A DNA stretch of 64,000 nt from Rhodospirillales bacterium URHD0017 (GCA_900110395.1 FODP01000027.1:1-64000); one strand, 5' to 3'; positions 54,734-63,854 are shown, numbered from the stretch's first letter. Notes: generated from the letters alone by a model not told the origin. Numbers and translations: made by a program.

Positions 54734-55590
54734 GTCGACCGCTTACCACCAGGATCCATCGCCAACCGCGATCGCGACCCGGCTGCCGGCGATGTGGCCA
54801 GACCGGCCTCTCGGAGCTTTTCCGGCGTCAGCACCGTCGCCGTCGCACCCCAGGCGATGGTCTTGCGCGCCAACAAGAGGGTCTCCGGAAAGATCGCAAG
54901 GACCTGCTCGAGGTCATGCAGCGCAACCATCACCGTGCGCCCGTCGGCATGCCAACATTGCATGAGGTTCAGCAGGTCGTCGCTCGTGATGGCATCGACG
55001 CCGGCGAACGGTTCGTCGAGCAGGACGATCGCTGCATCCTGCACAATGACGCGGGCGAACAGGGCGCGGCGGAACTGCCCCACCGAGAGCTCGCCGAGCA
55101 TGCGGCCGGCAAGATCGTCGAGGCCGACGGCCTGCAGGGCGCTCATGGCGCGCAGCCGCAGTTCCGGCGGGACGCGCCCCAGGACGCCGATCCTTGCCCA
55201 GCCGCCGAGTGCGGTGAATTCAAGGACGGAGATCGGGAAATCGCGGTCGATCGAATCGCTCTGTGGCAAGTAAGCAAGATCGGCGGGGATTTCAGCCCCG
55301 GCGATTTCGATCGACCCGCGATGCGGTGTAACAAGCCCGGAGATGGCGTGCAGAAGCGTGGTCTTGCCGGCACCGTTCGCGCCAACGATCGCCGTCAAGG
55401 AGCCCGCTGCAAAGACACCGGACACGCCTTCCACGGCGACGCGCTCACGGTATCCTACCGTGAGATCCCGCACTCTCACGCATCCACGTGTCACGTCGGG
55501 TCGTTGATATCCTGCATCCCGGTTGCTGGGCTCGCTCATCCGCTCCGCTGGTACATGGCGCCGTTTCTTTCCGGTAGTCCCCTCGGGCAC
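54730..55590 (-). CDS. metal ABC transporter ATP-binding protein (AztA/ZnuC-like)
   Basis: 286 residues from ATG 55590; ATG 55539 is a likely alternative because the first 17 residues are not conserved-looking. Walker A GANGAGKTT (about 70-78), Q-loop LPQSDSIDRDFPIS, signature LSVGQ (about 166-170), Walker B AAIVLLDEPFAG, and H-loop ALHDLEQ. First gene of a four-gene operon ATPase-permease-binding protein-repeat protein. I see no convincing Zur or Mur box in the about 100 bp upstream. Confidence 0.92.
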   Translation of the reverse strand: MPEGTTGKKRRHVPAERMSEPSNRDAGYQRPDVTRGCVRVRDLTVGYRERVAVEGVSGVFAAGSLTAIVGANGAGKTTLLHAISGLVTPHRGSIEIAGAEIPADLAYLPQSDSIDRDFPISVLEFTALGGWARIGVLGRVPPELRLRAMSALQAVGLDDLAGRMLGELSVGQFRRALFARVIVQDAAIVLLDEPFAGVDAITSDDLLNLMQCWHADGRTVMVALHDLEQVLAIFPETLLLARKTIAWGATATVLTPEKLREAGLATSPAAGSRSRLAMDPGGKRST

Positions 55591-55686
55591 CGCCGGTCGA
55601 ACGGACCCGAGCGCCGCGGCGGCGATCAGACTAGCCCGACGCTCCGAGGGAACGCCGGCAGCCTAACACACTGCCATATCAGCGCG

Positions 55687-56703
55687 TTACTGGATGGCGT
55701 CGATCGCGACGAATGTTCCGGTCATTCCAACCGCCTTGGGCACGGTCATCGAGAAGAAGAACGTCCCGCGGTTGCTGCTGGCGACCTGCGCCGCCATCAG
55801 ATCAGTACGGACATTCTCGATGATGTGGATGCCGTTGTCGGTAAGCAGCATCTGATGGACCGGGAACGCTTCGTTCGGGTCCTCGCCGGGGATCACCTCG
55901 ACTGCCCAGTTGTCGACGCCGACAAGAACGATTTTCTGGTCGATCAGCCATTTCGCGGCCGCCTTGCCGATTCCCGCTTCGCCGCTGTTGTATTCTGTGT
56001 TCTTGGCGGGATGCTGCAGGAAGAGGTCAACCCAGCCGGTGTGAAGGATCACGGCATCCCCTTCTCGCAGCGTCGTGTTCGTCAACTTCAGGCCGGCCTG
56101 CAGGTCTTCCACGGTGATGACCGTTCCCTTGTCGATACACGGCGTGCGGCAACTGGGATTGCTCTTCAGTTTATTGGCCTGCTGATAGACCTTGACCAGA
56201 TCGATGAACACACCGCGCGTTTGGAAGGGCTTCAGGTGCTCAAGCCCGAGCTTGGTCATGTTGTTCTGGTTGATGTTTTTTCCCATGGCATTCTGGTTGT
56301 AGTAGCAGTCACCCCTTCCGATGTGTCCCATGCCATCGAGGTGCGTGCCGACGTGGCTCTGGCTAAGCCAGGTGTCTTCCATGTAGGTGAGATCGTTCTT
56401 GCCGAGCGCCCCCCCTGGCGCGAGTCCGCCCGCCGTCAGCACCGACTTGGTGAAACGCGAGCCGAACAGCGGCACGCCGTCAACGAGGTCATTGGTCAGG
56501 CTGGTGACCTTGCCGTCCTTGATCTCCGCTGCCGCGGCTTTCGTCACGGCCGGCGTGATACGATTGCTGGCGCCAGTCTGGTCGTCCTTGCCGAACGGCG
56601 ACGGTGGCACTGTCTTAGTGCAATCACTCTGTGCAAAAGCACTCGAAGCCATCGCGATGCAGGTCACGAAGGCGATTCCCGTCAAAGCTGACATGAGTCG
56701 CAT
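55687..56703 (-). CDS. cyclase family protein (kynurenine formamidase-like), exported
   Basis: 338 residues from ATG 56703 with signal peptide ending AFAQ. The metal-binding motif H-x-G-T-H-x-D-x-x-x-H is HVGTHLDGMGH (His117, His121, Asp123, His127) of the PF04199 cyclase fold. C-terminal GVDNWAVE and HQMLLTDNGIHIIENV match the family. Exported members of this group act as amidase or lactone-type hydrolases on unknown substrates. Separate from the metal operon by a 96-bp gap. Confidence 0.9.
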   Translation of the reverse strand: MRLMSALTGIAFVTCIAMASSAFAQSDCTKTVPPSPFGKDDQTGASNRITPAVTKAAAAEIKDGKVTSLTNDLVDGVPLFGSRFTKSVLTAGGLAPGGALGKNDLTYMEDTWLSQSHVGTHLDGMGHIGRGDCYYNQNAMGKNINQNNMTKLGLEHLKPFQTRGVFIDLVKVYQQANKLKSNPSCRTPCIDKGTVITVEDLQAGLKLTNTTLREGDAVILHTGWVDLFLQHPAKNTEYNSGEAGIGKAAAKWLIDQKIVLVGVDNWAVEVIPGEDPNEAFPVHQMLLTDNGIHIIENVRTDLMAAQVASSNRGTFFFSMTVPKAVGMTGTFVAIDAIQ

Positions 56704-56937
56704 GACAATCTCCTCCTGCTGTGCGCGAGCAAATTCGCGCGCCCCGTTGACAGGGTCTGCAACAAGGCTTGCTCACTACCTGCACAAAGTCAACAAAGCG
56801 GGCCCGGCGTCCGAGCATTTGCCACGCATATCTAACGCGCCGGGCGCAAACGGCGCAAGGCACTTCCAAACCGACCTGCCGGAACGTTACATTTCTTGGG
56901 CCTGACCAAGGGCCGTTCGGAACCAGAGGGGAGACGG

Positions 56938-59088
56938 ATGCGGTGGCGCCTTGGCGTATTGACCGTGGTTGCAGCGGTGGCGCTGCTCTCGGCTCGCCCG
57001 GCATTCGCCCAGGCGGACCCGCAGGCGCCGCTCACCGACCCTTCGCTCAGCATCACTGTCACGGCGACGCGACTCGACGAGGCGCGCAGTTCCATCCAGC
57101 CGAGCCTCGGCGCCACGACCTACAGCTTCACGCCGCGCACTATCGACAACGTGCCGTTGGGGGAGAATGCGCCGCTGAACCAGGTGCTGCTGCGCGCACC
57201 CGGCGTGGTGCAGGACAGTTTCGGCCAGATCCATGTCCGCGGCGACATGGGCAACGTGCAGTACCGGCTCGACGGCGTGCAGCTGCCGGAGGGCCTGTCG
57301 CTCTTCAACAATGTGCTGGCCACGCGTTACGCCGCGCAAATGGCGCTGCTGACCGGCGCGCTGCCCGCCCAGTACGGGCTGCAAACCGCGGGCATCGTCG
57401 ACATCACGCTCAAATCCGGCACGACCAACCCCGGCGCCGACCTCTCCGTCACCGGCGGCTCGCGCAACTACGCGCAACCCGCCTTCTCCTACGGCGGGCG
57501 GTCGGGGAAGATCGATTATTTCGCCGCCGGCCAGTACATCCACAGCGGACTGGGCATCGACAACCCAACCTCGTCGTTCACGCCGATCCACGATGATACC
57601 GATCAATGGTACGGGCTGATGAAGGTCACCGGGATCGTCGACGAGAGCACGCGGCTTTCCCTGATCGCCGGTGGGGCAAGCTCGGGCTTCCAGATCCCCA
57701 ACACTCCCTTCGTGGCGCCCAACTTCACCGTGAACGGCATCAACCAGTGGAACAGCTCGATCCTCGATCAGCGCCAGTGGGAACAGACCTACTTTGCCAT
57801 CGCCTCGCTGCAGAAGAGCTACCAGGACGTCAATTTCCAGCTCTCGGGTTTCACCCGCTACTCCAGCCTCTCCTACCAGCCCGATCCGTTGGGCGACCTC
57901 CTGTACAACGGCATCGCGCCGTGGACGAAGCGCACGAGCTTCAGCATCGGCGTGCAGGGTGACGGGTCGTGGAAGGTCGCCAACAACCATACGCTGCGCG
58001 GCGGTTTTCTGGTGCAGCGCGAGCGCGCCACTAGTACCACCCAGGGCAACACCTTGCCGCTGATGGCCGACCCCGCCGATCCGGACGGCAGTCTCGTTGC
58101 GTCCGACAGTCCTGTTGGTTTCGCGGACGGCTCGGATCTGATCGGCTGGACATATGGCGTCTACCTTCAAGACGAATGGCGGGTCACGCCGACCGTCACG
58201 GTGAACTTCGGCCTGCGTTTCGACGCCATTAACGGCGCCACCCAGGAGAACCAGCTCAGCCCGCGCATCAACCTGGTATGGGAGCCAAGCCCGACGTTCA
58301 CCGCCCATATCGGCTATTCGCGCTACTTCACGCCGCCACCGCTCCTGCAGATAAGCGCCGGCTCGATTGCGGCGTTGGCCGGCACCGTCGCCTTCCCCGA
58401 AGTGACGGCCAACGATCCAGTCAGGGCCGAGCGGGCCGACTATTTCGACGTCGGCGTCACGGCCAAGCCGCTGCCCGGCCTGACGCTCGGTCTCGGCGCC
58501 TATTACAAGATCGCCCAGAACTCGCTCGATTTCGGTCAGTTCGGCGCGCCCGTCACGCGCACGTCGTTCAACTATGCCAACGTCATCATCAAAGGAGTCG
58601 AATTCAACGCCAGCTACGACGAAGGGCCGTGGTCGGTCTATTTCAACGGCGCTTTCGGCAACAGCATCGGCAAGAACATAAACTCCGCCCAGTTCAGTTT
58701 CGAGGCGGCCGAGCTCGCCTACATCGCGAACAACTTCATCACCCTCGATCACACGCAAGGCTGGACCTTCTCGACCGGAGCCGCCTACACGTTCAATGCC
58801 AACAGCGAATGGGCGACCAAGGTCTCGGCCGACATGCTGTTCGGCAGCGGCTTGCGCACCACCGTGGTCACGCCCAACGACCAGTCGCTGCCCAACTATG
58901 CGGTCGTCAACGCCTCACTGGCGCAAAAGATACCGATCGGTCTCGGCAAGGGAACGCAGCTGCGTTTCGACGTCATCAACCTGTTCGACAATCAATATCA
59001 AATCCGCAACGGTCAGGGCATTGGCGTCGGCGCTTCCCAGTTCGGGCAACGCCAGACCTTCCTGCTGACGCTGGCGCAAAAGTTCTGA
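56938..59088 (+). CDS. TonB-dependent receptor
   Basis: 716 residues from ATG 56938 (AGAGGGGAGACGG upstream). Signal peptide ends PAFAQA; a TonB-box-like SITVTATRLDE follows. Plug domain with VPLGENAPLNQVLLRAPGVVQDSFGQIHVRGDMGNVQYRLDGVQLPEG, then a 22-strand-type barrel with a C-terminal Phe (LTLAQKF). The substrate is not evident; the neighbourhood (a metal ABC operon and NikR) suggests a metal or metallophore. It ends convergent with nikR, 28 bp apart. No NikR dyad is visible upstream. Confidence 0.9.
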   Translation: MRWRLGVLTVVAAVALLSARPAFAQADPQAPLTDPSLSITVTATRLDEARSSIQPSLGATTYSFTPRTIDNVPLGENAPLNQVLLRAPGVVQDSFGQIHVRGDMGNVQYRLDGVQLPEGLSLFNNVLATRYAAQMALLTGALPAQYGLQTAGIVDITLKSGTTNPGADLSVTGGSRNYAQPAFSYGGRSGKIDYFAAGQYIHSGLGIDNPTSSFTPIHDDTDQWYGLMKVTGIVDESTRLSLIAGGASSGFQIPNTPFVAPNFTVNGINQWNSSILDQRQWEQTYFAIASLQKSYQDVNFQLSGFTRYSSLSYQPDPLGDLLYNGIAPWTKRTSFSIGVQGDGSWKVANNHTLRGGFLVQRERATSTTQGNTLPLMADPADPDGSLVASDSPVGFADGSDLIGWTYGVYLQDEWRVTPTVTVNFGLRFDAINGATQENQLSPRINLVWEPSPTFTAHIGYSRYFTPPPLLQISAGSIAALAGTVAFPEVTANDPVRAERADYFDVGVTAKPLPGLTLGLGAYYKIAQNSLDFGQFGAPVTRTSFNYANVIIKGVEFNASYDEGPWSVYFNGAFGNSIGKNINSAQFSFEAAELAYIANNFITLDHTQGWTFSTGAAYTFNANSEWATKVSADMLFGSGLRTTVVTPNDQSLPNYAVVNASLAQKIPIGLGKGTQLRFDVINLFDNQYQIRNGQGIGVGASQFGQRQTFLLTLAQKF

Positions 59089-59116
59089 ATGGCAGCCTGA
59101 ACAGGCGATCGCTGGC

Positions 59117-59584
59117 TCAGGCGTGAATGTGCTCATGTTCGTGCGAGCCGCCGCCGTGCGAATGGCGGCCGCGCGCGCGGTCGGCCGGTACGAGATGGAG
59201 TTGACCGTGGCGCACGCCGCGCTGGCTGACGGTGTCGTCGGCCAATGCCCGCACCGCATTGACCGGACCGCGCAGCACCGACACCTCGAGGCAGGAATCA
59301 TGGTCGAGATGAACGTGGAGCGTCGCGACCTGCAAGTCGTGATGCCTGTGCTGCGACTGGGTGAGTCGCTGGCCCAGCCCCCGTGTCTCGTGATCGTAGA
59401 CATAGGCGAGCGTCGCGACACAGAAGTCGTTGGCCTTGCCGCCATCGCCGAGCCGCTGGCGCGCCTCGACGCCGCGCAGGATGTCGCGAAGCGCTTCCGA
59501 GCGGCTCGCATAGCGATGCGTTGTCATATGGCGATCGAGCACGTCGGCGAGTTCGTCGTCGACGGACAAGGTTATGCGCTGCAT
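59117..59584 (-). CDS. nikR: nickel-responsive transcriptional regulator NikR
   Basis: 155 residues from ATG 59584 with CGGAGGATCG in front. N-terminal ribbon-helix-helix ITLSVDDELADVLDRHM...SRSEALRDILR. The ACT-like metal domain keeps all nickel ligands: His79, His90, His92 and Cys98, in the same spacing as E. coli His76/87/89/Cys95. The C-terminus is extended by a His-rich tail (RHSHGGGSHEHEHIHA, about 140-155) that may buffer Ni. Divergent from the TonB receptor at 59634 with a NikR dyad between them. Confidence 0.95.
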   Translation of the reverse strand: MQRITLSVDDELADVLDRHMTTHRYASRSEALRDILRGVEARQRLGDGGKANDFCVATLAYVYDHETRGLGQRLTQSQHRHHDLQVATLHVHLDHDSCLEVSVLRGPVNAVRALADDTVSQRGVRHGQLHLVPADRARGRHSHGGGSHEHEHIHA

Positions 59585-59613
59585 CGATCCTCCGCTTGCT
59601 GCCCTGACGCACA

Positions 59614-59641
59614 GTATGCACTATTTTCCTCTAATGCATAC
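59614..59641. promoter_or_regulatory. NikR operator, GTATGC-N16-GCATAC
   Basis: Perfect dyad GTATGCA (59614-59620) and TGCATAC (59635-59641) with a 14-nt spacer, that is GTATGC-N16-GCATAC. E. coli NikR sites are GTATGA-N16-TCATAC, the same 28-bp geometry. It lies 30 bp upstream of the nikR start and covers the ATG (59634) of the receptor gene. Repression of the receptor and autoregulation are inferred. Confidence 0.8.
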
Positions 59642-61718
59642 AAGGCCCCTTCTCTGCGCGGCGCTCCTGGCCGCCAGCGGCGCGGCACAAGCGCAGACGC
59701 CACCTGATCCGTTCGGTGCCGGCACGGGTGCCTCGACCGTCTTGCCGGCGATCACCGTCACCGCACCACGCGCGCTCGAATCCGAGCCAACCGATGCCGC
59801 CAGCGAGAAGCGCATCTCGGGCGAGACGCTGAACACGCGGCCGGTCGAGCGGCCGGGCGAGGTGCTGGAGGGGGCACCCGGCCTGATCGTCAGCCAGCAC
59901 AGCGGCGAGGGCAAAGCCAACCAGTATTTTTTGCGCGGTATGAATCTCGATCACGGCACCGACCTCGCCATCTGGCTCGACGGCATGCCGATCAACATGC
60001 GTACCCATGGCCATGGCCAGGGCTATGCCGACGTCAACTTCCTGATCCCCGAGCTGCTCGAGCAGATGATCGTCAAGAAAGGCCCGTACTGGGCCGAGGA
60101 GAGCGACTTCGCCTCGGCCGGCGCGCTGCGCCTTGCCTATGCCAACCGGTTGGAGAGCAACGTCGTGCTGGGGACGGTCGGCAGCTTCGGCTACTGGCGC
60201 GGGCTCGCCGCCGGTTCGATGGCGTTCGGCCAGGGATTTATCACCGCGGCGGGTGAAGCCGTGTTCTACGACGGACCGTGGCAGGCCTCCGACGCGCTGC
60301 GCAAGTTCAATGCCTTCCTGCGTTACAGCGAGGGCACGCGCGACAACGGGCTCGCCATCACCGCGCTGGCCTACACCAACTCCTGGCATTCGACCGACCA
60401 GATCCCGGTGCGCGCCGTCTCGGACGGCAGCCTCAGCCGCTTCGGCGCGGTCGACCAGACCGACGGCGGCAACACCCAGCGCTATTCGCTGTCCATGCGC
60501 TGGGCCCAGAGCGACGATCGCAGCGCCAGCCTCGTCGAGGCCTACGGCATCTATTCGACGCTGAACCTCTTCAACAACTTCACCTACTTCCTCGACAACC
60601 CCGACCTGGGCGACCAGTTCCAGCAGAGCGACAAGCGCAAGATCTTCGGCTTGAACGCGAGCCACACGCTGCGCCACAGACTCGCCGGCCTCCATTCGGA
60701 GACCACGGTCGGCACGCAGGTCCGCTACGACGACATCGGCGTCGGCCTGTTCAACACCTTCCAGCGCACCACCTACAACACCGTGCGCTACGACCAGGTG
60801 AATGAGACCAGCGTCGGTCTTTATCTCAAGAACACGACAGCGTGGACCGACTGGCTGAGGGTGACATTGGGCGTGCGCGGCGACCTGTTCATGGCCAACG
60901 TCGACAGCACCACGCTTGCCGCCAACTCGGGCAACACGTCAGCCTTCCTGGCCAGTCCCAAGGCCGGGGTCGTGTTCGGTCCCTTCGCCAAGACCGAGTT
61001 CTACCTCAACGGCGGCTTCGGCTATCACAGCAACGACGCGCGCGGCGCCACCATCACGGTGAATCCGGCCGACCCGGCGCAGCCCATTGCCGCGGTGCCG
61101 CTGCTGGTGCAGTCCAAGGGCGCCGAGGTCGGCGTGCGCAGCCAGGCGATCAAGGGCCTCGACACGTCGCTTGCCGTCTTCCTACTCGACTTCAATTCCG
61201 AGCTCCTGTTCGTGGGTGACGCCGGCACCACGGTGGCGAGTCGGCCCAGCCGGCGCATCGGCGTCGAATGGACCAACAGTTATCGGCCGACATCATGGGC
61301 GAGCTTCGATCTCGACCTTGCCTTCACGCATGCGCGATTCACCGGCTCCTCGCCGGATGGCAATTTCATACCGGGCGCGCCCGATTTCGTCGGCTCCGCC
61401 GGCGCGACGTTGGGTGGTGATACCGGGTGGTTCGGTGCGCTGCGCCTGCGCAGCCTGGGGCCGCGGCCGCTGATTTCCGACGGCAGCGTCTGGTCGTCGT
61501 TCACCACGACCCTGAATGGGGGCCGCGTGGGCTACGTCTTCGACTCGGGCATCAAGCTAAACCTCGACGTTTTCAACATCCTGAACACGCAGGCGAGCCA
61601 GATCGACTACTTCTACGTCTCACGCCTGCCGGGAGAGCCGCTGGCTGGCGTCGCCGATCGCCACTTCCATCCGGTCGAGCCGACGGCCTTCCGGCTTACC
61701 CTGGCCAAGGCGTTCTAG
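59634..61718 (+). CDS. TonB-dependent receptor, NikR-controlled (probable nickel or nickel-complex uptake)
   Basis: 694 residues from ATG 59634; an in-frame ATG at 59616 would add six residues. Signal peptide ends AQAQ, then ITVTAPRALES as TonB-box region. Plug with RPVERPGEVLEGAPGLIVSQHSGEGKANQYFLRGMNLDHGTD and MRTHGHGQGY, a His-containing loop. C-terminus LTLAKAF. Both possible starts fall in or next to the NikR dyad and neither has a ribosome site, so the message may be leaderless. Nickel specificity is inferred from the operator. Confidence 0.88.
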   Translation: MHTRPLLCAALLAASGAAQAQTPPDPFGAGTGASTVLPAITVTAPRALESEPTDAASEKRISGETLNTRPVERPGEVLEGAPGLIVSQHSGEGKANQYFLRGMNLDHGTDLAIWLDGMPINMRTHGHGQGYADVNFLIPELLEQMIVKKGPYWAEESDFASAGALRLAYANRLESNVVLGTVGSFGYWRGLAAGSMAFGQGFITAAGEAVFYDGPWQASDALRKFNAFLRYSEGTRDNGLAITALAYTNSWHSTDQIPVRAVSDGSLSRFGAVDQTDGGNTQRYSLSMRWAQSDDRSASLVEAYGIYSTLNLFNNFTYFLDNPDLGDQFQQSDKRKIFGLNASHTLRHRLAGLHSETTVGTQVRYDDIGVGLFNTFQRTTYNTVRYDQVNETSVGLYLKNTTAWTDWLRVTLGVRGDLFMANVDSTTLAANSGNTSAFLASPKAGVVFGPFAKTEFYLNGGFGYHSNDARGATITVNPADPAQPIAAVPLLVQSKGAEVGVRSQAIKGLDTSLAVFLLDFNSELLFVGDAGTTVASRPSRRIGVEWTNSYRPTSWASFDLDLAFTHARFTGSSPDGNFIPGAPDFVGSAGATLGGDTGWFGALRLRSLGPRPLISDGSVWSSFTTTLNGGRVGYVFDSGIKLNLDVFNILNTQASQIDYFYVSRLPGEPLAGVADRHFHPVEPTAFRLTLAKAF

Positions 61719-61801
61719 TCGTCCGGCGACCACGTCCGAAACCCGCCAGACCTGAGATCGTTGCATCACCATTGTCCGGTCCCGACACAAGGAGACACGA
61801 C

Positions 61802-62194
61802 ATGGCAACTCTGCGACGGGAAATCCCGGTGGCCGGCGGCGCCGCGCCGGTCTGGCAGAAGCTGCGCGATTTCGGCCAGGTCCATACCAAGGTCGCGCCA
61901 GGCTTCCTGACCGATCTCAAGATGGACAAGGGCGATCGCATCCTCACCTTCTTCAACGGCATGGTGGCGCGCGAGCGGCTGGTCACGTGCGACGACGAGA
62001 CCTGCCGGCTGGTCTACTCGGTCGTCGAAGGCCAGGCGAGCCACTACAACGCCGCCGTCCAGGTCTTCCCCGAAGGCGACGGCAGCCGCGTGGTCTGGAC
62101 GATTGACCTTTTACCCAACGAGCTCGCGCCCGCGATCGGCGGGATGATGGACGAGGCGGTGAAGGTGATGCGGAAGAGGTTGGCAGCAGACTAA
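61802..62194 (+). CDS. SRPBCC family protein (polyketide cyclase/dehydrase-like)
   Basis: 130 residues from ATG 61802 with AAGGAGA upstream. START-like fold: REIPVAGGAAPVWQKLRDFGQVHTKVAP, RILTFFNGMVARERLVTCDDETCRLVYSVVEGQASHYNAAVQVFPEGDGSRVVWTIDLLP and a long C-terminal helix. Members bind hydrophobic ligands or are small lyases; function unknown. It is 83 bp after the receptor gene on the same strand. Confidence 0.85.
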   Translation: MATLRREIPVAGGAAPVWQKLRDFGQVHTKVAPGFLTDLKMDKGDRILTFFNGMVARERLVTCDDETCRLVYSVVEGQASHYNAAVQVFPEGDGSRVVWTIDLLPNELAPAIGGMMDEAVKVMRKRLAAD

Positions 62195-62200
62195 CGCACA

Positions 62201-62276
62201 CTGTCATCCCGAGGCCGCAGGCCGAGGGAGCTTTAAGGCCATGAGCAAAGGTTCCTCGCTGCGCTCGGGATGACAG
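62201..62276. repeat. partial inverted repeat of the TGTCATCCCGAG family
   Basis: Arms CTGTCATCCCGAG at 62201-62213 and its complement at 62264-62276, with inner GCCGCAGGCC and GTTCCTCGCTGCG. Related to the perfect hairpin at 47586-47650 but with a longer, diverged centre. Lies between the convergent SRPBCC and GST genes. Confidence 0.8.
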
Positions 62277-62285
62277 CGTGGCCGA

Positions 62286-62912
62286 TCAGGCCGCGTCCTG
62301 CTTGGGCAGCACGTCCTCGTACTTCTTGAAGCCCGGCAGCTTCTCCACGCGCTCCATCCACGCCTTCACGCCGGGATAAGGCGCAAGGTCGATCGCCGCT
62401 TCGCCGGCATAGGAAACGTCGCCGTAGACCGCGACATCCGCCACGGTCGCCTCGTTGCCGACCAGGAACGCCGACTTGCCCAGCGACGCTTCGAGCACCT
62501 TCAGCCCGTCATTCGCGAGGCCGGTATAGAGCTGGTAGACGCTGTCGTCGGCCTTCATGAAGCCGCGCTTGATGGCGCGCGGGCGGTAGACGTTGGGCGC
62601 GAGCTTGTCGAACTCCCAGAACAGCCATTCGCGCACCCGCGCCTTCTCCTCAGGAGTCTTGCCGCCCATCTTGCCGAACTTGTCGGCGAGATAGAGCAGG
62701 ATCGAGCCCGACTGGCAGAGTTTCAGGTCGCCGTCGACCAGCGCCGGCACCTGGCCGAAGCGGTTGATGGCGAGGTACTCCGGCTGCTTGTGCGCGCCGG
62801 CCCGCAGATCGACATGCTTGTAGGCGAAGGGCTGGCCCATCAGCGACAGGGCCAAACCCGCCTTGTAAGTCGGGCCACTCAGCCAGATGCCGTAAAGAGT
62901 AGGTTTCGACAT
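62286..62912 (-). CDS. glutathione S-transferase family protein
   Basis: 208 residues from ATG 62912. N-domain MSKPTLYGIWLSGPTYKAGLALSLMGQPFAYKHVDL, then RFGQVPALVDGDLKLCQSGSILLYLADKFG (cis-Pro and Glu/Ser motif); C-domain ATVADVAVYGDVSY. Different from the two nu-class-like GSTs, closer to a general beta/theta type. Substrate unknown. Confidence 0.88.
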   Translation of the reverse strand: MSKPTLYGIWLSGPTYKAGLALSLMGQPFAYKHVDLRAGAHKQPEYLAINRFGQVPALVDGDLKLCQSGSILLYLADKFGKMGGKTPEEKARVREWLFWEFDKLAPNVYRPRAIKRGFMKADDSVYQLYTGLANDGLKVLEASLGKSAFLVGNEATVADVAVYGDVSYAGEAAIDLAPYPGVKAWMERVEKLPGFKKYEDVLPKQDAA

Positions 62913-62984
62913 GGTCTCTCCCAATTGATCAGGAAGCGCACCATCGCACTTGAGCGTGCCCTGGTTAAGCCTGTATGAGCGGGC

Positions 62985-63737
62985 ATGAAGATTTCGGCGC
63001 GCGACATCGATCACCTCTCCCTCAGCCTCACAGACCCTGAAGCGGCGGCGACGCGGCTGCAGCAGCTCGGCTTCAACCTGACGCCGGAAGGCGTCGAGCC
63101 GCGCTGCATCTGCTTCCAGCCCGACCAGGACGACGTGCCCAACTACATCGAGCTGCTGCAGGGTGAGCCGCCCGGGATCGCCGTCGCGGCGAACGTCACC
63201 GAGCTCGAGGGAGAAGAACGCACACACGCCTGGGAGACCGAGGACGGTTTCGAGGTCGATGCCGGCGTGGTGGTCGGCCAAAGTGACGGGCCACTGCCCT
63301 GGTTCGCGGTGCGCCACGAGACGCCCGACGCCTTCATGGAGCCGGAATGGATCGTCCATCCCAACGGCGCGCTGGCAATGATGGCGGTGCACGCCGTCGC
63401 GGAGAATCCCCGGGAGATCGCGAAGGCGCTCAAGGAAAAGTGGAGCGCCAAGGCCGAGGAGATCCTGGACGGCTGCATGCTGGTGAAGACCGGTACCGTC
63501 GAGCTGCTGATCTGGTCCGCGGCGGCTTACCAGAGCGAATACAAGGCGATCGAGGCGATGGCGCCACAGGACCTGCCGGCGATCGTCGGCGTCACCGTCG
63601 CCGTCGAACGCGCGCGCCCCCTGCAGGCCCTGCTGCGCGCCAACAACATCCCCTTCGCTTTGGCCGAAGGCGATCGCGTGCTGACGTCGCCCGAGCAGTC
63701 CGGCGGGCTGATGTTCGAGTTCCTGCCGCAGAACTGA
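62985..63737 (+). CDS. VOC family protein (glyoxalase-like domain)
   Basis: 250 residues from ATG 62985. Two tandem beta-alpha-beta-beta-beta modules: DIDHLSLSLTDPEAAATRLQQLGFNLTPEG with a metal-type His, and IVHPNGALAMMAVHAV; C-terminal VGVTVAVERARPLQALLRANNIPFALAEGDRVL. Glyoxalase-like_3 type protein, metal-dependent enzyme or binding protein of unknown substrate. Divergent from the GST gene. Confidence 0.82.
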   Translation: MKISARDIDHLSLSLTDPEAAATRLQQLGFNLTPEGVEPRCICFQPDQDDVPNYIELLQGEPPGIAVAANVTELEGEERTHAWETEDGFEVDAGVVVGQSDGPLPWFAVRHETPDAFMEPEWIVHPNGALAMMAVHAVAENPREIAKALKEKWSAKAEEILDGCMLVKTGTVELLIWSAAAYQSEYKAIEAMAPQDLPAIVGVTVAVERARPLQALLRANNIPFALAEGDRVLTSPEQSGGLMFEFLPQN

Positions 63738-63854
63738 TTTGCTGGGAGCGCGCCACTCCGTGGCGCTCATAGTCTTCCAGACGGCCTCCGGCTCGCTGTC
63801 TTGAGAAGGAAGAGCATGAGCGCCACGGAGTGGCGCGCTCCCAGCAAAGACTAC
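63738..63854. repeat. 33-nt perfect inverted repeat, TAGTCTT-family palindromic element
   Basis: Arms at 63738-63770 and 63816-63848 are perfect complements, and each arm contains GCGCCAC-GGA-GTGGCGC. The left arm follows the VOC stop; the right end AAAGACTA includes, on the minus strand, the TAG stop of the last gene. A single half-copy of the same sequence is at 322-360. Confidence 0.9.

Noticed and set aside
55591..55686. Zur or Mur box upstream of the metal ABC operon
   Set aside because: No palindromic AT-rich dyad of the expected type is visible.
56760..56937. NikR dyad upstream of the first TonB receptor
   Set aside because: No GTATG...CATAC pair with a 14-18-nt spacer occurs there; its link to nickel is by proximity only.
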